Origin: Prevotella sp.
Lineage (GTDB): Bacteria; Bacteroidota; Bacteroidia; Bacteroidales; Dysgonomonadaceae
NCBI GenBank assembly: GCA_031263965.1
Contig: JAISES010000117.1
Coordinates: 1 to 15,607, forward strand
Reading direction: 5' to 3'
Length of the DNA stretch: 15,607 nucleotides
How positions within the stretch are numbered: the first letter of the stretch is position 1; the number at the start of each line of letters is the position of its first letter. Shown here in pieces: positions 7,652 to 15,488 of the stretch. A program made the position numbers and the translations under genes. The notes under the pieces are model-generated. The model saw only the letters and a program-made list of their open reading frames with translations, did not search any database and was not told the origin of the DNA.

Positions 7652-7737
7652 CGTCATTGCGAGCCTGAGAGGCGAAGCAATCCGGAGTACTCAATTCTTG
7701 GATTGCTTTGCTACACTACGTTATGCTCGCAATGACG
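7652..7737. repeat. CGTCATTGCGAG palindromic repeat element
   Basis: The ends CGTCATTGCGAGC (7652-7664) and GCTCGCAATGACG (7725-7737) are perfect 13-bp inverted repeats. A second inner pair, GAAGCAATCC (7673-7682) and GGATTGCTT (7700-7708), makes almost the whole 86 bp foldable. It lies between the convergent PPTase and pepE genes, where the fold may end or protect both mRNAs. A decayed relative is at 1320-1382. From memory, sequences of this type occur in many copies in unrelated bacterial genomes. No gene was seen in the rest of the 7607-7760 gap. Confidence 0.85.
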
Positions 7738-7760
7738 AAGGGTATGAATATATTTGTTGT

Positions 7761-8471
7761 TTACTTTTTCATCAGGAAGGAAAAATCATCTTTCTCTTCC
7801 AATTCTTTCGGCTCTTGTCCATATTTAAATATCCGGGCCGGCTTTTTACCAATCAGTTTTAAGGTCTTTCCTTCAAGTTGGAGCATTGTGCCTTCGCGAA
7901 GCCCGACCACATATGTCTCCTGATTTTCCGTTATAAATTCACGTATCCGGTCTTCACGTGTTTCCCCGCCGTGACCTTTGGGGTGAGCATCCAGATAGTG
8001 TGGGTTTATCTGAAATGGAACCAGATTGATCACATCAAAACCCTCAGGGTCGATAATAGGCATATCGTTTGTTGTGCGCAGAGTAGGGCATGCAACATTC
8101 GACCCTGCACTCCATCCAATATATGGCACGCCTTTCTTTACTCTTTTGCCTATTAGCTTTATTATGCCGTTGTCCCGCATTGTCCGTACAAGTTTCCATG
8201 TGTTACCGCCACCTACAACGATAGCTTCAGCTTCTTCGACGGCTTTTTGAGGATCATCGAAATGGTGGATACTGACTACGCTGTGTCCGATTTCTTTAAA
8301 ACGATTATTCACCTTTTCTTCATATTCATCATAAGAGAATGTAACCGCCGCATAGGGAATAAATAATGCTTTTACAGGCTTGTTTCCCAGAAAGTTCCTG
8401 ATATTAAACTTCGGGTAATCGAGATATGCTTCGCCCTGATTTGTCGAATTGCTGATTAATAATAGTTTCAT
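7761..8471 (-). CDS. pepE: Peptidase E (alpha-aspartyl dipeptidase, S51 family)
   Basis: This 236-aa cytoplasmic serine peptidase splits Asp-X dipeptides. The class I glutamine-amidotransferase-like fold has GGGNTW near residue 88 and the nucleophile in GWSAGSN (Ser111). Asp126 is in TTNDMPI and His148 in INPHYLDAHPKGHGG. The spacings Ser-Asp 15 and Ser-His 37 equal those I recall for the Salmonella triad (Ser120, Asp135, His157), which strongly supports an active enzyme. The frame is open up to 8543, but those 24 codons are low-complexity and overlap repeat sequence. MKLLLISNSTN from the ATG at 8471 is the standard N-terminus. The leader carries an AGAAACTGTTTAAATTT segment (8495-8511) related to the terminal repeats elsewhere in the window. 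Confidence 0.92.
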   Translation of the reverse strand: MKLLLISNSTNQGEAYLDYPKFNIRNFLGNKPVKALFIPYAAVTFSYDEYEEKVNNRFKEIGHSVVSIHHFDDPQKAVEEAEAIVVGGGNTWKLVRTMRDNGIIKLIGKRVKKGVPYIGWSAGSNVACPTLRTTNDMPIIDPEGFDVINLVPFQINPHYLDAHPKGHGGETREDRIREFITENQETYVVGLREGTMLQLEGKTLKLIGKKPARIFKYGQEPKELEEKDDFSFLMKK

Positions 8472-8561
8472 GGTTTTTATTTTGTCTTTTTTTAAGAAAC
8501 TGTTTAAATTTAATAGAATATTATCATACTGGTTTACAAGCATTCACAGTATATATTTTTA

Positions 8562-8640
8562 ACCACGGAGCCACACAGAGTTTATTTTCACGGAGTTACA
8601 CTGTGTACTCCGTGATTTTTTTACTCCGTGAAACTCTGTG
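8562..8640. repeat. CACGGAG/CACAGAG palindromic repeat
   Basis: Several alternating copies of CACGGAG and CACAGAG face their complements. CACAGAGTTT (8574-8583) pairs with AAACTCTGTG (8631-8640), and CACGGAGT (8589-8596) pairs with ACTCCGTG at 8607-8614 or 8623-8630. It takes up the middle of the 235-bp gap between the pepE start (8471) and the ftsK stop (8707-8709), and no gene was seen there. It may fold at the 3' end of the ftsK mRNA. No U-tract on the ftsK sense strand makes it a convincing terminator. Confidence 0.75.
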
Positions 8641-8706
8641 TTTAATTTACTGTAAATGACAGCTATATGCATTTATTCTATATAATATTTATTCTATAAA
8701 AATCAA

Positions 8707-11166
8707 TTACCGGAACGAATTCAATTTTTGCTCCAGGCTATATTCATCCTGAACAAGTACATCACGAGGTTTGCTCCCTTGAGTCGGCCCTACAATTCCG
8801 GCAACCTCCAACTGATCCATCAAACGGCCTGCACGATTATACCCGATAGAGAATTTACGTTGGATAAGGGATGTCGAACCCTGCTGATGCACTACGATAA
8901 GCCGTGCAGCTTCATCAAAAAGAGGATCACGATCGTTAAGATCAATATTTCCAATTTTTTCTTCGCTACCCTCTCCCACATATTCAGGCAATTCGAATGC
9001 CTGCGAATATCCTTGTTGCTCGCCAATATATCTTGAAATTTCTTCAACCTCCGGCGTATCCACGAACGCACATTGTATACGTACCAGGTCGCTACCCTGC
9101 GAAAAAAGCATATCTCCACGCCCGATCAACTGGTTAGCGCCCGACATATCGAGAATCGTACGCGAGTCTATCTGGGATGTTACTCGGAATGCCATACGCG
9201 CAGGAAAGTTGGCTTTGATTGTACCTGTAATAATATTCGTTGTCGGACGCTGCGTCGCAATCACCATATGCATCCCTACGGCACGGGCCTTCTGTGCAAT
9301 ACGGGCAATAGGCATTTCTATTTCTTTTCCGGCAGTCATTATCAGGTCTCCAAACTCATCTATAATAATCACCAGATACGGGAGGAAGCGATGCCCCTTC
9401 AACGGATTCAGGCGACGCTTACGGAATTTCCCGTTATACTCTTTTATATTACGCACCCCGGCATTCATCAACAGCTCGTAACGGTCGTCCATCTCCTTAG
9501 TCAATGAGTTCAAGGTCTGGGTTACTTTCGTTACATCGGTGATAATCGCCTTCTCGGCATCAGGCAGTTTTGCCAAATAATGTTTTTCGATACGGGAATA
9601 AATATTAAACTCAACCATCTTAGGGTCTACAAGTACCATTTTCATTTCAGCCGGGTGCTTTTTGTAAAGCAAGGATGTGATGATAGCATTCAAGCCAACG
9701 GACTTACCCTGCCCTGTAGCTCCTGCCACAAGCAAGTGAGGCATTTTACACAGGTCGAACATGAATATCTCGTTCGTAATGGTCTTACCCAAAGCCACAG
9801 GCAAATCGAAAGCACACTCCTGAAATTTACGCGATGCGATGACCGACTGCATAGATACAATTTGCGAATCTTTATTCGGAACCTCTATACCGATAGTGCC
9901 TTTACCCGGCATTGGCGCGATAATACGAATACCAAGAGCCGACAGGCTAAGGGCGATATCATCTTCCAGATTCCTTATCTTGGAAATACGCACCCCGGCT
10001 TTCGGTATTATTTCATACAAGGTAATAGTAGGGCCGACAGTTGCCTTAATCGAAGTAATCTCAATGCCATAATTTTGCAGAGTAGTAATAATCTTACTCT
10101 TATTAGCATTCTGCTCATCCATATTCACACCTTTGCCTGCCGTATCATACACCTTCAGCAAATCCGTGGATGGGAAGTGAAAGTTAGACAAATCTTTTGT
10201 AGGATCGTATTCTTCCATTTCTTCACCTTCGGGTAGTATATCCTCAACAGCGCCCTGAGGCTCATTCGCCAGCTCAACCACGGCTGGCTCTTTTTTCACG
10301 GGAGGAATAAATTCCTCATCTTTAGGCACAACTATTTCGAATCCTTCATCTACTTTAACCGACTGTGCCCTTTTGGAGGTGCGAGGCTCAGTAATTGGGG
10401 GTAAAATATCTTGCGATTCTTCTTTCTCCGGTTCTTCTTTTTTCTTCCGTTTGAGGAAGGCAAACCAGTTTTTCCTTTCTTTTTCGGGTTCTTCCCCTAT
10501 TATTTCTTCTTCATAATCAGGCTCCGGAGAGGCTCCCGAATTGAGCTTTAACGGATTCTTGAATAAACCGCGGAAGAACTCCATAGATGCCTTCTTCGTA
10601 ATAATCAGAAATATTATTGACAAAAGCAATATAACCATGATCGTACCCGGCATACCCAAAGCCGCTTCCAATACCTGCTCTATATACTGTCCGTGAGCCC
10701 CTCCCCATCGAATATGGCTATCAGGAAACAGCCGTGAAAGGACAAATGCGCTTGTAATCGACCCCCAGATCAAAGCAAAAGCAAATAACAGGAAAGAACG
10801 TATTGCTGAGATGTTCAGCACACGCATAAGTTTCAGCCCCATTAATATAAAATAGACAGGGATAAGCAAAGAGAATATACCGAACCATCGATTTATTAGT
10901 ATTTCGGCCGCAAAAGCTCCGGCAACCCCGGTCCAGTTACTGATCTCCTGTTTGTGAGATATCAGATCCCAAAAGAATTTATTTCCGACCTTGCTTTGAT
11001 CTGCCGCGCCGGTAGCAAAAAATGAAATTCCCGCCAACAAAACATATGCTCCTACGAAAGCAAGACATACGCCCAAGAGGAACTTGGTACGTTCTTTCTT
11101 TATTGTTTCTAAAAATAAGGAAAGCTTATTTTGATTTTTCTTTTTCTGAACCGTTTTCTTTGCCAT
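8707..11166 (-). CDS. ftsK: DNA translocase FtsK/SpoIIIE
   Basis: This 819-aa septum-located motor pumps chromosome ends apart at division and activates dif recombination. The N-terminal quarter has membrane helices at about 29-51, 82-113, 122-144 and 173-190. A charged, Glu/Lys/Pro-rich linker (about 212-325) follows. The motor then has an alpha/beta core: Walker A GATGQGKS (482-489), DPKMVEF (514-520), Walker B LVIIIDEFGD (598-607) and ATQRPTTNIITG (637-648). The C-terminal gamma winged helix (about 742-805, with GSTSLIQRKFSIGYNRAGRL) would read KOPS-type polar DNA motifs. Length and order are normal for a Bacteroidota FtsK. The leader is long (about 250 nt) because a 196-bp inverted-repeat element sits between the likely promoter (11419-11426) and the start codon. 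Confidence 0.97.
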   Translation of the reverse strand: MAKKTVQKKKNQNKLSLFLETIKKERTKFLLGVCLAFVGAYVLLAGISFFATGAADQSKVGNKFFWDLISHKQEISNWTGVAGAFAAEILINRWFGIFSLLIPVYFILMGLKLMRVLNISAIRSFLLFAFALIWGSITSAFVLSRLFPDSHIRWGGAHGQYIEQVLEAALGMPGTIMVILLLSIIFLIITKKASMEFFRGLFKNPLKLNSGASPEPDYEEEIIGEEPEKERKNWFAFLKRKKKEEPEKEESQDILPPITEPRTSKRAQSVKVDEGFEIVVPKDEEFIPPVKKEPAVVELANEPQGAVEDILPEGEEMEEYDPTKDLSNFHFPSTDLLKVYDTAGKGVNMDEQNANKSKIITTLQNYGIEITSIKATVGPTITLYEIIPKAGVRISKIRNLEDDIALSLSALGIRIIAPMPGKGTIGIEVPNKDSQIVSMQSVIASRKFQECAFDLPVALGKTITNEIFMFDLCKMPHLLVAGATGQGKSVGLNAIITSLLYKKHPAEMKMVLVDPKMVEFNIYSRIEKHYLAKLPDAEKAIITDVTKVTQTLNSLTKEMDDRYELLMNAGVRNIKEYNGKFRKRRLNPLKGHRFLPYLVIIIDEFGDLIMTAGKEIEMPIARIAQKARAVGMHMVIATQRPTTNIITGTIKANFPARMAFRVTSQIDSRTILDMSGANQLIGRGDMLFSQGSDLVRIQCAFVDTPEVEEISRYIGEQQGYSQAFELPEYVGEGSEEKIGNIDLNDRDPLFDEAARLIVVHQQGSTSLIQRKFSIGYNRAGRLMDQLEVAGIVGPTQGSKPRDVLVQDEYSLEQKLNSFR

Positions 11167-11206
11167 ATAATGAAGTAAAGCGAACTTCCTGTTGTTTTTA
11201 TTAATG

Positions 11207-11402
11207 AGAAACTGTTTGAGTTTTATCGAAAAATATTATTATAGGATTTGACAAAAACTTCTTAGCAATTTTTTTATGCTCTTCCCAGATGTATTTTATC
11301 CTTTTTACTTTTGGTCTAGCCCGCTAAACCTGCAAGTAAAAAGAACAAAATCCATCTGAAAACACCTATAAAAGAAGTTGCGATAAAATTCAAACAGGTT
11401 CT
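11207..11402. mobile_element. 196-bp MITE-like inverted-repeat element in the ftsK leader
   Basis: The terminal inverted repeats are about 22 bp. The left end (11207-11228) starts AGAAACTGTTTGAGTTTTA. The right end (11381-11402), read from the other strand, starts AGAACCTGTTTGAATTTTA, with 20 of 22 bases equal. A central palindrome, CTTTTTACTT (11301-11310) with AAGTAAAAAG (11334-11343), encloses GGTCTAGC/GCTAAACC. The right-hand half, including this centre, recurs nearly identically in inverted orientation at 15489-15600. It has no coding capacity and I could not find a certain target-site duplication. The element fills most of the 402-bp gap 11167-11568; the remaining right part (11403-11568) is AT-rich and holds the ftsK promoter candidate and the leader of the outer-membrane gene. 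Confidence 0.85.
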
Positions 11403-11418
11403 GAATAATTTTCAAACA

Positions 11419-11426
11419 CAAAGATA
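11419..11426 (-). promoter_or_regulatory. Candidate ftsK promoter (-7 element)
   Basis: The complement of CAAAGATA reads TATCTTTG, an exact TAnnTTTG match pointing toward ftsK. It lies just outside the inserted element, 253 bp before the ftsK ATG. Without the element the distance would be about 57 bp, a normal leader. No clear -33 TTTG is seen upstream of it. Confidence 0.5.
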
Positions 11427-11568
11427 GCTTTTTTGAAATGATTTTTATCTTTTGAAAGAGATTGAAAATAAAAAGAATAAAAATACAAAAAGAGATTAAA
11501 CCTTTTATTTCTTTTAAAGTCCAAAAGTCAATTCAAAAAAATAAATTCATCTCTAGTAAAAATAAATA

Positions 11569-14436
11569 ATGAAAAGGAATATTCCACTGCTCCTGTTTTT
11601 GTGCATACTATTCCAATTGAACGCACTATCGCAAACCGCAAATATAACAGGAATTGTATTTGACGATGCCACAAAAGAAGGCATAGAATTGGCCAGCATC
11701 CGTATATTGAACGTAAAAGACAGTACATATGTAACAGGTGGCGTTACGGCATCGGACGGAAAATTCAACGTAGGTGTAAAGCAAGGCAATTATATTGTCC
11801 ACATATCTTTTCTGGGATATTTAGATCAGTATTTCAATGTAAATACCCGTACCAAAACAGCTCTGGGAAATATATACATGAGAGAGGACGGTATAATGCT
11901 GAAGGAGGCAGTTGTTACCGCACAGGCTATAGAAGTAAAAGTAATGGGCGATACCGTTGAATACAATGCTGATTCATATAAGGTGCAGGAAAGTGCTGTA
12001 GTAGAAGACCTTGTAAAAAAATTACCCGGAGCAGAAGTTGATTCTGATGGTAAAATAACAGTAAACGGTAAAGAAATAAAGAAAATACTGGTTGATGGCA
12101 AAGAATTTTTCAGCAGTGACCCAAAAGTAGCATCAAAAAATCTACCGGCACAAATGGTAGATAAACTCCAGGTTCTGGATCGTAAGTCAGACATGGCTCT
12201 GATGACCGGATTCGATGATGGAGACGAAGAAACCGTTATTAATCTAACCATCAAAAAGGGCATGAAAGAAGGCCTCTACGGGAGTACCACCGCAGGAGCA
12301 GGTAGTGAAGACCGGTACGGATTAAGCGGCATTGCCAATTATATGCGGAACGAAAGCCAGTTTACCCTTCTTGGAGGCGCCAACAATACAAACAACGAAG
12401 GATTCACCGATAATGCAGGGAACTCTTTCAGAGGTGTGAGAGGAGGAGGTATGAACTTTGGCGGAAGATACGGATTGTCCAAATCGACCAGTGGAGGATT
12501 CAACTTCGCACTCAATCCTTCCGACAAGCTCAAATGGGGAGGAAATATCCGGTACGGAGAAACAAATAATGATGTGCAACAAAGTACCTTTACCCAAACT
12601 TATATAACTGATACGATAACAGGCTTGAGGAAAGACCAATACGAAAACAGGCAAAATATTGGCGTAAATAAAAGTAACAACTTTAGCGGAGACTTTCGTT
12701 TCGAATGGTCACCCGACGCCGCTACAAAAATAATATTCAGTCCTAATTTTCAATATGGTAAAAACACAAATATTCAAAAAAGTGACTATTTTACCTCATT
12801 GGTTAATCCAACAGATACTGTAAACTGGGGCAACTCGGAAACATATTCCGAAGGAACCAACAAGAACTTGTCGGGGAGACTGGAAGTAAGCCGTGAATTA
12901 GGGAAAAAAGGGCGAGTCCTCAGCTTTAGTCTGTCAGGCGGCTACAATGACCTGGAAAGCGATGGAGCCAACGGGTCTGAAACTACATACAAGGTATTGA
13001 GTGGAGACTCAATTGGCGCTAAGGATCAGATTTATAATCTGAAAAATGACGGTTACAACTGGCGGGCATATGCATCGTATGTAGAACCTATAGGGAATAA
13101 CAATTTCCTGCAACTTACGTATTCATTCAGAAGGAACCATACAGAATCGGACAGGAACACCTTTATGAATGATGGTTTAGGAAATTATACAGATATAGAT
13201 CCCACTGCGACAAAAAAATTGGAGAACGATTTTACTAATCAGGAAATAAGGGCGAACTTTAAGGCTGTGCGTGAGAAATATGATTACACGATTGGATTGG
13301 CACTGCAACCTTCAAAGATGAAAAGTGTTACCAGCACCCCTAAAGAAACTAAACCCACATCGAATAACGTGTTCAACTATGCACCGATCGCCCAGTTCAA
13401 CTATAGATGGAGTCGCCAGAAAAATTTAAGAATCAACTACGATGGCTCTACCGATCAACCATCGGCCACCCAATTATCTGATATAAGGGACGAATCGAAC
13501 CCATTGAATATAACATATGGTAATCCGAACCTCAAACCGTCGTTCAGCAACAGATTCCGAGTGCGTTACCAAAACTTTAATCCGGAACAAGGCAGTATGA
13601 CGGGACTTTTTGGGAATCTCAACTTTACGCTTAACGATATTGTAACAAAGACAATTGTCGGAGATAATGGAGCCAAAGAAAATACGTACGATAACATCAA
13701 TGGTAACTGGAATGCCAATCTGCGGATGATGATGAATAAACCGTTATCGAACAGAAAATTCTCAATAAACTCAGGTACGGGCGGAAGTTATCAGCAAAAC
13801 AATGGTTATACAAATGGAGATAAAAACACAGCTTCCACATTCAACCTTTCCGAAAATCTGGGTATTCGTTACCGTTCCGATTTCGGCGCTTATGGAGATG
13901 AAAAAAGGGCTAATAATATAGACTTGTCGCTAAGGGGAAATTTTGGATACAACAATGCCGTCAACAGTTTAGAATCTTTGAAAGACATGAATCTGAATAC
14001 TTTTGATTATGGAGGTGCTTTTGAATCAACGCTTCAGTTATATTTCGGTCTGACATTCAGTACAGACATCAGATATACTACCAATTCAGGATATTCCAAC
14101 GGATATAAAATAAATGAATGGTATTGGAATGCTTCAATTGCTCAACAGTTATTTAAGGCAAAGAACGGCACACTCAAATTCAGTATCTACGACATATTGA
14201 AACAAAGAGATAGTATTGTTTCACAACCTAATGTTTCATCCAGATCGTACGTACAATCTACATACAATACACTACCCTGCTACTTTATGGTCAGTTTCTC
14301 GTACCGTTTCCAGATTTTCAAAGGCGGAGCTAAGCAATCCGATCTGGATGATGAAGGCGGAGGCGGCTGGAGAGGCAGAGGCCCTGGCGGCCCGGGAGGA
14401 AGAGGTCCGGGTGGACCCGGTGGTCCGATGATGTAA
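11569..14436 (+). CDS. Outer-membrane beta-barrel protein (TonB-receptor-like) with carboxypeptidase-regulatory-like N-terminal domain
   Basis: This 955-aa protein has a signal peptide (1-21, MKRNIPLLLFLCILFQLNALS, cut before Gln22). A carboxypeptidase-regulatory-like beta-sandwich (about 24-103) follows, typified by ITGIVFDDATKEGIELASI and ASDGKFNVGVKQGNYIVHIS. A plug-like region (about 111-230, LKEAVVTAQA and VEDLVKKLPGAEVDSDGKIT) precedes a large barrel rich in alternating aromatic strands with many Asn/Gly turns. The architecture fits the OMP_b-brl_3 group (PF14905-like), not classical SusC: no SusD partner follows and no SusC signature was noticed. The ligand is unknown. The last strand, VSFSYRFQIF, is a normal barrel-insertion signal but is not terminal: a Gly/Pro/Arg tail (about 925-955) follows. 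The gene is monocistronic, divergent from ftsK, and converges on sodB with an inverted-repeat element between. No good promoter was found. Confidence 0.88.
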   Translation: MKRNIPLLLFLCILFQLNALSQTANITGIVFDDATKEGIELASIRILNVKDSTYVTGGVTASDGKFNVGVKQGNYIVHISFLGYLDQYFNVNTRTKTALGNIYMREDGIMLKEAVVTAQAIEVKVMGDTVEYNADSYKVQESAVVEDLVKKLPGAEVDSDGKITVNGKEIKKILVDGKEFFSSDPKVASKNLPAQMVDKLQVLDRKSDMALMTGFDDGDEETVINLTIKKGMKEGLYGSTTAGAGSEDRYGLSGIANYMRNESQFTLLGGANNTNNEGFTDNAGNSFRGVRGGGMNFGGRYGLSKSTSGGFNFALNPSDKLKWGGNIRYGETNNDVQQSTFTQTYITDTITGLRKDQYENRQNIGVNKSNNFSGDFRFEWSPDAATKIIFSPNFQYGKNTNIQKSDYFTSLVNPTDTVNWGNSETYSEGTNKNLSGRLEVSRELGKKGRVLSFSLSGGYNDLESDGANGSETTYKVLSGDSIGAKDQIYNLKNDGYNWRAYASYVEPIGNNNFLQLTYSFRRNHTESDRNTFMNDGLGNYTDIDPTATKKLENDFTNQEIRANFKAVREKYDYTIGLALQPSKMKSVTSTPKETKPTSNNVFNYAPIAQFNYRWSRQKNLRINYDGSTDQPSATQLSDIRDESNPLNITYGNPNLKPSFSNRFRVRYQNFNPEQGSMTGLFGNLNFTLNDIVTKTIVGDNGAKENTYDNINGNWNANLRMMMNKPLSNRKFSINSGTGGSYQQNNGYTNGDKNTASTFNLSENLGIRYRSDFGAYGDEKRANNIDLSLRGNFGYNNAVNSLESLKDMNLNTFDYGGAFESTLQLYFGLTFSTDIRYTTNSGYSNGYKINEWYWNASIAQQLFKAKNGTLKFSIYDILKQRDSIVSQPNVSSRSYVQSTYNTLPCYFMVSFSYRFQIFKGGAKQSDLDDEGGGGWRGRGPGGPGGRGPGGPGGPMM

Positions 14437-14453
14437 AACTTAACGACTGATTG

Positions 14454-14530
14454 AGAAACTGTTTGAATTTTATAGCAAATCTTTTTCTAATCCTAGAATA
14501 ATCTTTTTCGCTAAAATTCAAACAGTTTCT
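14454..14530. mobile_element. 77-bp inverted-repeat element between convergent genes (terminator-like)
   Basis: The ends AGAAACTGTTTGAATTTTA (14454-14472) and TAAAATTCAAACAGTTTCT (14512-14530) are perfect 19-bp inverted repeats. They enclose an AT-rich core of 39 bp with no relation to the core of the 11207 element. It begins 17 bp after the stop of the outer-membrane gene and ends 37 bp before the sodB stop codon, so its RNA hairpin could end transcription from both sides. The same terminal sequence marks the elements at 11207 and 15489. Confidence 0.85.
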
Positions 14531-14567
14531 CTGTATTTTCTCATATATTTAGTGAACCTGCATTTGA

Positions 14568-15248
14568 TTAATAGTGAGCTTCTACTGCATTCCAATCTAT
14601 AATTTTCCACAACTCAGCTAAGTGGTCGGCGCGACGGTTTTGGTAATCCAGGTAATATGAATGTTCCCACACATCAAATCCGAGTAGCGGAGTTAATCCT
14701 TTTGTAACAGGGTTTCCTGCATTTGCTTCTTTTGTTATTTGCAATTTGCCGGCGCTGTCTTTAGCTAGCCATACCCATCCCGAACCAAACAGGCTAACAC
14801 CTGCTGCATTAAATTCTTTTTTGAAATTTTCGAACGAACCGAAAGCGGCATTGATCGCCTCAGCCAATTTCCCTTTAGGTTCGCCTCCCCCGTTAGGGCT
14901 GAATGAAAGGAAATAGATGTTATGGTTCAGTGTTTGTCCTGCATTGTTGAAAACAGCTCCGTCACTTTCTTTTACTATTGTTTCCAAATCTGCATTTTCG
15001 AACTTTGTACCTTGAATAAGGTTATTCAGGTTTGTGATATATGCTTGAAGGTGCTTTCCGTAATGGAAATCAATAGTTTGTTGACTGATAACCGGTTCTA
15101 AGGCATTTGTTGCATACGGCAACTTAGGTAATTCAAATTTCATAGCTTTTGTTTTTTGATTGTTATTATTAGGATTTATATTCTGTGCATATGCAGAACT
15201 TATAAATAGCCCCGATAGCATTATGCATGTAAAATATATTTTTTTCAT
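14568..15248 (-). CDS. sodB: Superoxide dismutase, Fe/Mn family (iron-type), with apparent signal peptide
   Basis: This 226-aa enzyme converts superoxide to oxygen and hydrogen peroxide. The metal ligands are His62, His109, Asp192 and His196, with spacings 47, 83 and 4, equal to E. coli FeSOD. Gln105, four residues before the second His, and EANAGNPVT are iron-type marks; cambialistic Fe/Mn use, known in related anaerobes, is possible. Unusually, the protein starts with a signal-peptide-like segment (1-21, MKKIYFTCIMLSGLFISSAYA) and a 14-residue Asn/Lys-rich linker before MKFELPKLPYA, the usual start of cytoplasmic SODs. That Met36 (ATG at 15141-15143) could be a second start giving a cytoplasmic form. 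The minus-strand leader has an AGAAACTGTAAATTT-like segment at 15266. The gene converges with the outer-membrane gene. Confidence 0.93.
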   Translation of the reverse strand: MKKIYFTCIMLSGLFISSAYAQNINPNNNNQKTKAMKFELPKLPYATNALEPVISQQTIDFHYGKHLQAYITNLNNLIQGTKFENADLETIVKESDGAVFNNAGQTLNHNIYFLSFSPNGGGEPKGKLAEAINAAFGSFENFKKEFNAAGVSLFGSGWVWLAKDSAGKLQITKEANAGNPVTKGLTPLLGFDVWEHSYYLDYQNRRADHLAELWKIIDWNAVEAHY

Positions 15249-15314
15249 ACCTTGAGTCTTTTATTAGAAACTGTAAATTTAACAATCTTGATTCAATATT
15301 TGTTTATAAAGTGA

Positions 15315-15488
15315 TCAATAATCCTCATCAATTGTTTTTAATATTATATTTTTAAAATCTATAATGCAGGATATGTTCCATAAGCCGGTATAGCTGCCCA
15401 GAGCTATATTATTTGCTGCACACGCATCAATAACCGCTTTTCCGGCAACAGCGGCCGGCCTTAGGAAGTTACTGTCATCGAGGCTTTC
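15315..15488 (-). pseudogene. 3' remnant of an unrecognised gene, cut by an inverted-repeat element
   Basis: A 57-codon frame ends at TGA (complement of 15315-15317) and contains no ATG. Its first 40 codons have composition typical of genes, including DDSNFLRPAAVAGKAVIDAC and ANNIALGSYTGLWNISC; the other two minus-strand frames are stopped early. Going upstream, the frame runs straight into the element that starts at 15489, where it meets a stop (15564-15566). The simplest reading is that the element's insertion, or a deletion, removed the rest of the gene. I do not recognise the family. It may instead be chance open sequence, which is why confidence is moderate. The flanking 15249-15314 is AT-rich sodB leader. 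Confidence 0.4.

Noticed and set aside
8472..8543. Longer N-terminus for the pepE gene
   Set aside because: The added residues are low-complexity and coded by AT-rich leader and repeat-like sequence; the family starts at MKLLLI.
9580..10236. 218-codon plus-strand open frame opposite ftsK
   Set aside because: Composition is typical of an antisense shadow (many His, Cys, Arg, Phe) and the ftsK frame here is unquestionable.
11446..11454. TATCTTTTG as a promoter for the outer-membrane gene
   Set aside because: It has three bases between TA and TTTG instead of two, and the nearest upstream TTTG is only 10 bp away, too close for a -33 element.
11569..14436. SusC-type nutrient receptor with a polysaccharide-utilisation locus
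   Set aside because: No SusD-like gene, glycosidase or regulator is next to it; the downstream gene is convergent sodB, and the N-terminal/plug pattern fits the smaller barrel family better.
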